Positions 12,701 through 24,700 of a stretch of 64,000 nt of DNA are shown here, in pieces (within the stretch, counting starts at the first letter, position 1; each line of letters begins with the position of its first letter). The notes under the pieces were generated by a model. It was given only the letters and a program-made list of their open reading frames with translations. It made no database searches and had not been told where the DNA came from. Source of the stretch: Himantopus leucocephalus (lineage: Eukaryota; Chordata; Aves; Charadriiformes; Recurvirostridae); NCBI GenBank assembly GCA_003993805.1, contig RSEF01000017.1, positions 11,535,365 through 11,599,364 on the forward strand, read 5' to 3'. The translations under genes and the position numbers were made by a program.

Positions 12701-15700
12701 CCTGAGCCTGGGTAACGCCTCGGACAGAGCTGTGGTTCAAATGGCACCCGCTGCTCCGAGGACCTGCTCAGCTGAACCACAAACTGATCTTGGCGCATGG
12801 GGGTGAAAGGTTTTAGCGGGTTTGAGTTCAGAGTGCAGGAGTTCAGGCAAAGCGCTGCCCTGAGCAGCGGCTGGCTGTCTCTGCCCATTGAAAGGCGGCT
12901 CATCAAAGCAGTTAAGCAGGGAGGGCACAGAGCTGGAGGACAGAGCCACAGCTGTGCCACCGGAGAATGAAGACCGGCCTGGTGACAACCAACAGTGTCT
13001 CCGTGGTTAAGAAGAACGGTAAACTCCGCAGAGGCAGGTCTTCCAAGGCATTCTGTGAAATGATGTGGACGTAGACAAGGAAGATACAATAATGTCTGCT
13101 ACAATTACACTTTGAAATATAAATACCAAGAAATTTATGTCCATGGCTCATAATGGGATTAGCTGAGAAGTTATCTGAATCACAAATAGCAATAAAATAT
13201 CTTGGAAAACTGGAGAGATTCCCCCCAAATTGGAAAACTGTTACTGTAGTTCCATTAAGTTAAAAAAAATAATAAAGGGAATAACAGAGGGCTAACCGTG
13301 GTGGCTTAGTTTTATGTCAGTCACATTTTTTTAATGAGAAACTAATTTTTTTGGAAAGAGCTTTCATGGAAAATAAACACCCTTGTTTGTTAAAATGAGT
13401 TTGTTGTCTTGCTGTATTTTAAAAGATTTGCGTGATGTAAAAGATAACCATAATGGTTTTATATCCTGTGTTCGAGGCTTCTCCAGTGTGCTTAAATGAA
13501 TGCTCTCTGGCACTTTAAATAAAAATACTTGCTGCTCTATGGAGGTGACGGTGTTTGCATTAGAAGGATTTAAACTGTCTTGCTGATCTCGTAACGCGTT
13601 GTTGTAGGGTGCCACGGGGATTGCTGTGCTGCTGGTCGCGGGCTGGCGAGCTGTAAATCATCAGGACGGTTTTGTGTGGTGATTTGCATGGTTTGACTCG
13701 GTGGTAACGATTCAGGAAAATGCAGTTTACGTCCCAGTGTGCGTGTGGCTCTGCCTTGCTACGAGTGCCGTGGGTGAACCCGCCCGTGGAATCGCTGCCG
13801 TTGAGCACCGAGGCAGATGGGGATGATTGGAGCCGAGGATATCTAAACTCAAGCAGCAGTGTGGCTTTTCTGGTACAGAAATTTTTCCTTAAGTATTGTG
13901 TCACTTTCTGTTTCTGGAGGGCCGCCTGCAGCCCCGTGTGCCGAGCAGGGTGAGGCTGGCCGGCAGCAGCAAGGTCACGGCGCAGCTGGGGAGAGCCTGC
14001 TGCCAAGTCTGGCCAGGTCGTGGTGGGAAAGAGATTGGGACCTGATAAATGGGGGGACCCGGCCCGGGAGAGGAGGCGCACGAGAAACAGGGCTGGTCCT
14101 CGAATGCTCTTGGCTTCTGCAGAGCTGCTCTGCCAATAAAGAGAAAAGCAGAGGGAAGAGGAAGGTAGAAGAGCAGCTCCAGGATAATCCCCTTAATTGG
14201 ACTTCACTGAAGCTCCCTGGAAATTGTTTAAAGAGCCTTAAAAATGCAGCTGCCGTATTGAGAAACTAGGCTGCCCCTCTGAAACGGAACTGCATAGCTG
14301 GGTCTAGCAACTCGAATTTTAAACAACGGCTTTTCATGCAACCGACTGGGTAAAGCAAACGTCTCCCCTCCATTTTCCGTGGTAGCTGTAGGAGATCTGA
14401 CCCCCTGAAGCGGCAGCGGTGTTAGTAGTTAGTGAAGTGCTCTGTCTCCCTCTTGTCGGCAGCGCTGGCTGGTGTGTCTCCCGGGGAGCCTGGCTCGCGG
14501 TGGTCCGCCGGGCTGCGGGCAGGGGAGTTAGAAACGCTGCTGTTTGTGTTCATTTTCTAGCAGTCGTGGGTATTCATTGTGTTATTTCTGGAGGTGACGT
14601 AGGTTTACTTTCTGTGTGCCATCTCTCAAATTACCCTGGAATTAATTGTGATAAAGGATTGCTATTCCTTCATTACCTGTCAGTCAAGGATCACATGGAG
14701 AAATACTAAGTTCCCTGAGTAATGCTTGTAGCCCCAGCGATGTGTATATGCCCTTTGGGGGGAGGATCGTGGTGCATACTGCTCGAGCTCGCTGGTGCCC
14801 TGCAAAGCACTGGAGGTTTCTGTGTAAACTGCTTTGGTGAACAAAATGGACCTTTTAAGATATAAAGATTTTTTTCAAAATAGTAGATACCTTCTTATGT
14901 ATTTCTGGAATACCGACCAGTAGTGTTCCTCACGAAAGTTTGATTGTTTTCTTTCAGCAATCAGAGAGGATGGCATGCCGGGAGGCAGAAACAAAAGCAT
15001 CGGACCTGTCCAGGTGAGCATGTCGGAGCGTTTCTCCAGGGTTCCCTCCAGCTTTTGCTCTGACCACCTCGGCACAGCCTGGTGGGTGGTGGGCTCGGAC
15101 CGTGGCAGCAGCTTGGTGTGGGATGGGGCCGGGGTTCATTTGGCTGAGCCTTTCCCAGCCCTGCCTGTGCCTTCTGCTGGCGTAGCAGGGCTTTGAGTCT
15201 CCACAAGTGTTAGAAATTCACCTCAGGAACAGTAGATTTGTAATTAAAGCTGGGTGCTTGCTTGTCCCTGGAGGGACACGGTGCAGTCCCAGGGTGCCCG
15301 TGTGAGTAGAGGGGCCGTCTCCGGCCATCGCGGCGCTCTGTCCTTTGTGAGCAGCACAAGGACGTCCGTCCCTCCGCAGCTCCCAGTAAATCTCGCAGGC
15401 TGCCTGCTGCAATTCCTTCAGTTGTTGCAAGCGGGGCACCCAGTAAATGCCTCGCTGATTGATGGCGCAGCTTGTGTGGAGATGTCTTGTAAAGCGGGAG
15501 GTAATTCAGCACAACAGCTTGTACTGCATGCGTGAGAAATGATGGCCATTTTCAGCTCACTTCTAGAAAAGAGGTCTTTTAAAAGTTTACTATTTATTTT
15601 AATAAAATAGAAATAACACTGCAAGCATTTGCTGTGACTCTCTGTGCCTATGAAGAGACTACTCGCCCCAGTCCAAAACCAAACCATGAGAAGCTCAGCA

Positions 15701-18700
15701 ACCAGATGCCCTGCCTGCTCAGTAATATCCTCCATAGCCAACCGAGGAAAAGGCAAGAATTAGACAGTGCGGCCATGCCTGTGGTCAGCATCAGAGAGAG
15801 CCTGGCTCAAACAATAACACCTCTTGGTACTGACAGAACATTTTCTGCTGTTTGCAAACGTCATATTTATAACAGCATTAGTTACTGATTCTTAAAGCCT
15901 GTCTATCAAGGAAGAAGAAACATTTAATTTCTGGCCGGGTAATGATTTTTACTGCCTCTCTGAGCAACGTAGCTGTAGTAAACCAGCAGCCTTTGCTAGC
16001 CAGAGCGGGCCCTTGCTCACCAGAGACTTGCGTGATCGGTCTGTGTTGGACCATAGGTTATGCCATCAACTCCAGTTCTGGGAGTGAGAGTATTTAGCTA
16101 TTGTGCTCTTCAGATTCTGTACCTTACTGAGCTTTTCTGACACTTTCACAAGACTGGAATAAAGTGTCTAAGCAATGTTTGGCTCTTGAAAATGATGTTC
16201 AGAGTTCACTGCACTTTCTTGCAGCATGTTATCTCGGGGTCTTTCGATATTTTGTGACAGCCTCGCTAAGGGACATGCACAGAATCAGGCAAAAAAAAAA
16301 GCCCAGAAACTTTCATGTTGCATTTTGCCCACTATGGATGCAACATTTCTCCAGGAGCATACCCAGCTCTTTCTTGAAACTTTACACTTAAAGGAACTCC
16401 ATTTTTTATTTTTAGTCCATTTTAACTTCATATATATTATTCTCTAATACCTGTTTTAGGTATTAGGTGCTTGATTACTTCTTTAGGTGCCACCTGGTTC
16501 TTATCTGGGGAAAAATAGTGAACAATGATTCCCTGTAAACATTTTTCTGACTAATTTTCTATGTGTCACCTTGCCTCTCTCAATTTCTTTATCAAACCAG
16601 AGCGTACTACACCTTCCGTTTGCCTTTACCTCTGCCAAGTACTGAGTGATGTTCCCGATGAACTGGCCTCAATTACTCCCAGGTTTTTCACTGTGTGACA
16701 GTGGCTGATTTACGGCTTGTGGCTGTGTGTATTTGACATCATCTTTTCATGTGTCCGTTCCTGTCTGCTATGTTATCGTCACCTGAATTGTACTGCAGGC
16801 ACTGGAGGTCACCACGATTAGCTGTAAAGAGAATTTTTCATGTACGTTGTTCAATGTAAAGGAAAGATGTGATATCTGCAGGAATGGCAAAGCGTTTCTC
16901 CTGGAGCGGGGTGGTTTCAGCTCTGTTGGATGTGGCCGTGCAGTCAAGGTGTTCGTGTACTGAGGTTCTGCCTTATTTCTGTTCTCAGCTGAAGTAACTC
17001 TAACGGTCCTGTATTTGACAGATATCAGAGGAAGAGATTGAGAGAATTATGTCTGGGCAAGAATTTGAGGGAGAGGCAAACATGTCATGGAGCAACAATG
17101 GAGACAGTGACCACAGTTCCCCTGGAAATGGCGTTTCTGAGAGCAACCAGCCTTCACCCGTTTCTACTCCATCTTCAAGGTGGGAATGAGCCCTGGAAGA
17201 ATTTCGTATTACAGTAATCTTGACTGTCTTTCCCTGAGTGGTACTTTGGGTCGGTGCAGGAAAAATACACCGTAAGCGCATCTCTGTAAACTGAGCACAT
17301 TGGAGGTTCTTACATATGTAATGGCATTTTAAGGACAGCCACTGGATTGAAAAGAATTGAACTGGGAGGTGAAATGCTCATGAGCAAATGAAAAAGGAGG
17401 CAATGTTGAGTTCAAATTGTATTTAAAATGTATCTGTTAATTTGTATTGGTAGCTTTTTCTGCAGATCATGGGAACTTGATTACCTTTCACTGCTCGTTC
17501 TGCGTAAGCTCTTTTTCTGCACTGTGCTCAGATTTTGAAAATAAATGGCTCCATTTAGGTTGCTAATTGATGGTGTTATATTAATGTCAGTTACTGTTAG
17601 TGCTAGCCTCCTGATGCAGCCTTTGATTGTAAACACGGCCAGAATCTCAGACTTGCTTCCATCTGCTTTCAGTTGCATCTTAAGCTGAGAGATATTTATG
17701 TTCCCTAGCGGTGTAAATATTTAATTTACTGTCCTAAATTCTGTCCCTTTAAGGAAGCCGGGATGGAAATGCCTTGTACAGTTGGGTTTCTGTTTTACCC
17801 TCGAATGGCTGCTCAGCAGCAGTTCCCAGATCTCCGTTAAGTGGAACTAGTGCTGAGCCAGGCTCAACGTGAGGCACGTCTGAGGTGTCCGGTCTGCACA
17901 CTCTCACTTATTTCCAGCGTGGGGTTTAAATACAAAGGCATTTCCCATTTTGGTTTTTTTCCTCCCTATTCTTATTAACATTTCTGATGGAGTTGAATGC
18001 AACATTTTAATGAATCAGGTGGAATTTTTGGGGTATATTAAAAAGCTTTTCCCTTTCCAGTAGGTCCGTGGAGCTGAATGGATTCGCTGCACTCAGGGAT
18101 CAGTATATCGGGACACCAGTGTCCACGCACTATCAGTACCTCCCGCACCTTTTTAGCTATTCTGCTCACTCGGCTCTGATGCCCCCCCAAACGCGCAGCC
18201 TGGACCCCCAGTCGCACAGTCTTATCAATCAGTTAGTGTCAGCGGAGGACCTGGAGCCACTCGGCACGCCGATGCTCATTGAGGACGGGTGAGTGTGCGT
18301 GGCGTGGTGCGAGAGGCTGCCCAGGGCCGCCTGTTCCCGGCTCTCCTTTGGCTCCGGCCATCCCTGCCTGCACACACGGCTCCAGCTCATGCGGCAGAGG
18401 CTGCTGATGGCGAGGGGGGTGGCTGGGTGCGTGCGTTCGTGGCCCCATCGGCACGGGGAGCGTGTCCCCTGGGAGAAGATGCAGCCATAGTGCAAGCAGC
18501 AGACCAGACCACGTCCCGTGGGTGGCCTTTGCCTTTGCTTGTGTGGGAGTGGGGTTTGGTGGCTTTCAGCCCTGAGGCTGCAGGGCTGTCCGAGGCTGAG
18601 CTTCCCCGTGCCCAGCAGGCTGGGTGCTGGCCGGGGGGGTGAGCCCAGGGGCCGGGGGGCTCCTCTCGCGGCCCCCGGCCGGGCGGGCTGGGTGCTGGCC

Positions 18701-21700
18701 GTCATGGCTCCTGCCACCAGATGACCCCCTGGGCACCGGCATGTTGGGCACTTGAACATGAATTCCTGTAGTGTTTGCCTTGCTTTTCAGGTGCCTCGTC
18801 AGATGATGTCATTCAATGTTGTTAATTGTTTTTATGCCTTCATATTAACTGTGCCTGCAGGTATAAAGTGACTCAGGCAGAGCTGTTTGCGTTGTTGTGT
18901 CGTCTGGCGGATGAATTGCTTTTCAGGCAGATTGCTTGGATCAAGAAGCTGCCGTTCTTCTGTGAACTCTCCATCAAGGACTATACCTGCCTGCTCAGCT
19001 CTACGTGGCAGGAGCTGATCCTGCTCTCCTCACTGACTGTTTACAGCAAGCAGATCTTTGGTGACCTTGCGGACGTCACCTCCAAGTACTCTCCCTCTGA
19101 TGACGAGCTGCACAGGTGAGACATCAGGCTGAGTCTGCGGGTAAGGCAGCGAGATCTAGAGATGGAGGAGCCATCGGGAGGATGGTGGTCGGGTGCCTCT
19201 TTCTGGCCCCGTGACCAACTAACCACCTCCTCTGGGGTGGGTCACTTCGCCTGCAACTGTTTTCCTTTTCTATTTTTTAGGGAATGTTTGGTCCAGGCTT
19301 AGAAAGTACACCGTGGTTAGTCAGTGTTGAATCAAAACTTCCTTCTGCAGGGGAAGGTGTGTGGTGCTGTTTGAAGTTCCTGTAGCAATGCTGTCATCCT
19401 CCAGCACAGCTCTGCAAACCACCTTTTTTTATGGGGAGAGTAAAACTAACCAACACTTTGGGTAACCCTGAGATACAGGACAGAAGGTCTTATTTAAAAA
19501 CCCTGTGGGCCAGTGAAAAGGTTGTTCACAAAGCTGGTTGTCTGTATTATCAAAGTGTTTGTTATTAATTGCTATTTCATTGTTTTGATTACATAAATTT
19601 AAAGATGTTGCAACTTAGCTCTTATTTTTTCCATAGTACGTACTATCTGATGCTCTGAGGAACCTGCCTTTCATTTATCATTTTGGTCAGGGTGTTGTTT
19701 TTTTGGTTTGGGTGTTTTGTTTTGTAGTCTTGGTGCCAGACAGATCCTCCTTTTGGTAGTGGACTCACAATCTCACAGTATTATGGCAGAATACGTAGGA
19801 TTTATGGAAACTGCAGCCCACCCTCCCTTTTCACATCTGCCCTGTTTGGGCTCTTCTCTTGCTAGACTTGGCAATTTTGCAAGAGTCACCAGGGGATCCA
19901 AGTGTCTGATGAGCAGAGGTTGAAAATTCTGCTGTGGTCCTTGGCCATCGCAGCATCTAATGGTTCCTTGAGGTTCCTTTGTGCGTCTCTTTTGACAACC
20001 GGAGGGGCTGGCTGGCTGAGACCAGGGCGGAGGAGCCGAGAGCTGGACCCAGGTGTCTCATTTCCTGGGGCAGGTTCCTCCACGGCACTGTTCTGCCCGG
20101 CCATTCATCGTGCATCTGGTGCTGCTCCTGCGAGGAACAGTAAGGGTCATAGAAACCCACAATAACACTTGTTCTGCATTCAGCCGTCCTTTTGTTCCTG
20201 CTGTCCTGGTCAGAGCCTCAAAAGAGAAGTGTTTGTTTCATTTTGGGTTTGTGATAAATACAAGCGAGAGGTAAGACAACAAGACAAAGGAGGATTCCTC
20301 GCCCTTCAGAAACCAGCAATTCAGAGCTGGGCGCCTCGAAAGTCCTTCAGAGAAGATGCGTGCACATGGATGAAAATAGGTGTTCTTGGGAGTGGAATGT
20401 TTCTGCAGTCTCTTCTTCTGATTTAGCTTTTCAAGTATCATTAATTGTCATTAGTAACATGGGAAAATGCACACCAAAAAAAGCCATTTAGCGGGAAGTT
20501 ACACAGATGAGGGGGCTCGAGCTGCGTGGCTCCCTCCCAGTTGTCTTTAGCCAGTTCAGCCGTAGTGTGACCGTCTGCAGGTGGCAGTGGGGCAGTTTGT
20601 GGGTATCGCTCCCCCTGTCCCATGCACTCGTGGAAAAGCTGGTCCCTTCGGATTTGTGAGGGCTCATACGGAGCAGTGTCCGACTTGCGGGCTTTCGGAA
20701 AGAGCGCCCGTTTCCTCTGGCGTTGATCAGCAATGATTGTGAACTGAATTGCATTAGATCTCACAGCTGGTTGAAGGAATCTCACTGATCTGTGGTAGTC
20801 TGGCACTTTGGGGTTAATTTCTGTTCTTATTTAGCAAAATGACGGGAGCAATGCGAATGCTTAGGTAGGTGACGAATGAAGGCATAGGATGAGCTCCCCA
20901 GCCCCTGTGTTTTAATCACTTCTAACAACTGGCTAAATGTTCTGTTTGCCTGCTAGATCAAATGTTTTCTTTTATTGTGCTGTTTTTCTGGAGATGAATA
21001 TGAAATGAATAGATTCCTGACCTCCCCCAGCACTCCTGATAGCGCTTCCCTCCCCCCTCCCCAGCTGATCCCGATAACTCCCAGCCAGAAACTTGCCTGG
21101 TGTAAACTGCGAGGAAAAGTGTGTGGAGGAGTCAGTCCTCGAGAAGAAATAGGGCTGTGAAAAACAGAACAGCTTTGTTTGAAAGGGGGAGGAAAGCATG
21201 CAGAGAAAAGTAAGACAGTTCAACTGCAGGAATGAGAGAAGAGCTCTCCTGGATTTATGAAGTGATGAGTGGCTGGTAAAAATGTGCATGCTCTAAAAAC
21301 AATTAAACCCAACAGACGACTGAGTGGTCTTTGTGCTCATTAACTTCTTGAGCTTTGCAATCTTGCACCTGCAAGATTTTTAATGTCAACTTGAGAGCAA
21401 GAAAACTTGTACAACTTTAGATTAGCCGACAAGGCTTTCATCACTTACAATATTACTTTCTTGAAGAAGTGACCTGGAGTTCAGATAGCTTGTTTTCACT
21501 TCTCTGAGGTCAAACTCCACCATGCATTTTACAAATAACTTTGAAGTAAACAAACACACATGCCAAAATAAGGTATTATTCAGTGAAAAAGGTTCTATTT
21601 TTGTTCTATTCAAAGATGGCTTTCTGGCTGTGCTCTTATTCTTTGCGCTGTACAAAGCCAGAGCGCAGCTGAAGCTTCCCTAAACACTTCTGTCCCACTT

Positions 21701-24700
21701 CTGAGCATTTTTGCAATATGTGGTTTCTTTGAAACTGGGGGTATTGTTGTGAGATGTGTTCCCGAGAGGCCGTTCTGGCCGTTGGTACGCGTGGGCTGGT
21801 CCCGGAGCGTTCCTGTGGGCACCAGCAGCCGTCCATGCCCTCCAGTTCTGCTGCTGCCTGTGGCTCACACCGTGGGTTTTTCGTGGTACACGCGCAGGGC
21901 GTCGCTGCTGAAGAAGCAGCCCGGCACCCCCGTCAGCAGGAGGACCTCGTTCTGCACCTGCAAAATCTCCATCAGGCAATTTCCCAGGAGATTTTAGGGA
22001 GGTTTGCATTCCCTGTGCATCCGCGTGCCCTCTCCCGCCCCTCCCCGGCACTGGCTTCCCTTGGCGAGTGTGGACGCTCAGGAGAAATGGGCGGCTTGTT
22101 TTCAGCAAACGGCACAGATTTGGCGATGAGTGCGGCTGTGCCTGGTGAGGTGCTCCAGGGCTGGTGCGGATGGTGGATCCACATCCCAGCGGAGGATCCC
22201 TGATGGTCCACACGAGCAGCAGTGCTTTTCTGGTTGGATCCTGATACGCGTTTGTTAAGTGCAATGAATCCTGCGTGTCCTATTTGAGGGGGAAAGTTTA
22301 GAAGGAAACGGCATGCGTTCCTTGGGCTGCGCGATTCAACCTTAGACCGTAGCTTGCAGTTTCACCCCCTTTAACGTTGGTCATTTATAGTTTCATGCGT
22401 ACTTGTATTTGTGAGAAGGATCCCAGCCTTCCTGCAGTGTGTCTCACCCCAGAAGCTCTCAGCCGAGGAAAATTAACAAACCATAACGAACAGGCAATAA
22501 ATACGGCTGTGTGGAAGTACAGGATCTCTGTGAGTCACTCCGGGGAATTTTCGGGAGGTGAGCTGCCGCACCTGTCTGTCAGATAAATGAAGTGTGCGCC
22601 ACTGTGGTACGGGGGTCAGTGTAACTCCTCAGTGTTTAGAACAAGGCTGTTTCCAACGGCGCTCTACAGATACGACAAACCGTAGGCGCTTTAGCAGTTG
22701 GGAATGGTCTGTGTGCTGGGGAGCAGGGGCTGTGTGGCCGGGGCTGGGGTCCGGGTTACTGCGCTGCGGTGCTGCTCGGTGCAGGTGATGCACCGGGGCG
22801 TGCTGTGCAGAGCCAAAGCCTGGGGATTGTGCTGATTCTACAGGCAAAGGTTAACATTAATTTATCAGCTTTGTGGAACGCAGGGGTTTGTTTAAAACCA
22901 ACAACTTGGATGTCAGGTTGGGCGTGTTTGTTGCAGAGAACCGGCATTCCTCTGCAGCGTGCTGTAGAGCAGCGCCGATCCCGGCACTCTGGGGTGGGGT
23001 GTGGGTGCTGTGCAGCTGTACAGCTCTTGGGGACACCTCCGGACCCCGAGGATGCGTTGGTGTTTCTGCTGGTGGCCAGTGCAGGTGGCGAGGGGCTGCT
23101 GCGAGCGGTGGGAAGCGCCGGCTGAAGAAAGGTGCGAGGTGGGGAGGGGCGAGAACACGTGAAACGCTGCTGGGGGCAGCTTCTCTTCTGAACGGGGGAG
23201 GCGCTCCAAGGACTGCTAGAGGTGCTTTTATCCTCCAAAATATCCATCGGGAGCAAGGCGCAGTGCTGTATAATGTGGCTGTGAGCTGCTTTCTATCGCA
23301 GATAGAGGCAGTGCATCGCCAGGCAGAGGGGGAATACCCCCTGACCCTTGCATCTGGCAGGACAATGGGTGTTTTGCAGGATATTTTCATGTCCTACAAG
23401 ACAAGTATCACTCCACGTTTCTATGAAATCTCATCTCATTCCCCAAACTGCTTAGTTAAACCTTGCTCAGCAAAGTGCAAAGGCGCAATCCTTATGTAAA
23501 TCTGGGGAAATACAAGCACAGAGAGGCAAAGCAGTGCACATACAAGCACGCGAGAAGTTTTTGCCTATTCCTGGCTCCATCAAACTTTTTCCTCTGTCAG
23601 AGCAGGCTGGTGATGAACTGGATCACCAAGAGATGTTTTTTTGCTGAAACATCTGTAACAGTCAAGTTTTTAACTGAGTCATTTTCCTTCTTACTTCTAC
23701 TTTAATCTAATGGTGCCAGCAGAGCTGGAGCAGTTTTGATGACAATTTTTTTAATTCTCTTGCAAGATGTTAAAATCTCTGAAGTTATTTTAAGCTTCTT
23801 GCCTTTATTGTATGGACTGTGTCCTGTATACATTGACGTGTGATCTCTACCCTCCAGATTCAGTGAAGAGGGGATGGAGGTGATGGAGCGGTTGATCTAC
23901 CTCTTTCGCAAATTTAACCAGTTGAAGGTCAGCAACGAGGAGTACGCGTGCATGAAAGCCATCAACTTCCTAAATCAAGGTGAGTCGATGAAGAGAAGGT
24001 ATCGGCCCCACTGGAGAAATTCTCTGAAACAGTGTGAGCAGTCTTTGCTTCCCTGGTGAGAAATGGGAGGAAGGGGTCTGAGACCCGTGAAGGGGCTCAG
24101 GCTCTGAAACCTCTGCGCAAGTGTTTGCCAGCATGCAGACCACGCTCCGTGCAGAGTGAGATACTTGAGTACCCACATGAAGAAGTCTTGGAATTGAATT
24201 AATTTGTTTGCTTAGACAATTTTTAATGCCTTTAAATAGAGGCAGCAAGGACAGTAAGTGTGTCCTTTTACATACGTACCAAGGGTATCGATACCAGGAT
24301 AAGAACAGAGCAGAGGGGCTGGTGAGACCTTTCTGGATAAGGTTGGGGTGAGTGATGACTTACCAGCTGCTAACAAACTTTTCATCAGACAAAGATGCGT
24401 CATCTAAAAGTATTATTGCTTTAGATACCTGTTTAGGCAATTAACTAAATGATAGTTTAAAACCAGTGATTTTTTCCTGAAGTAAACGTTGACTATTTGC
24501 ATAACAACCTTTCAAAGATTCCCAACAAGAAAATGTATTTGTTCATTTTTCTGCTTTAAGGGTGAATTTGCAAAACCAGTCCTCCCCCTTTTTTTAGAGT
24601 TTTTCTGACTCTTTCCAATGTTTACCTTCAGGATATATACTTAGGTTACCTAGCTGGCTTTGTACTTTTTAGGTTCTATACCTAATGCTAACTCTTCCAG

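Larger units (their letters stand above)
9634..14957 (+). other. NR6A1: NR6A1 intron 2 (5.3 kb), repeat-bearing
   Basis: This is the most repeat-rich intron of the gene. It holds a 177-bp near-perfect duplication around an N, a CT-rich minisatellite, a GGGACA run, a CR1 3' end and a decayed LINE reverse-transcriptase piece, each listed separately. A GCAAGGTCA receptor half-site lies at 13969-13977. Long frames on both strands over 11030-11880 arise from composition, not coding. Confidence 0.6.
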
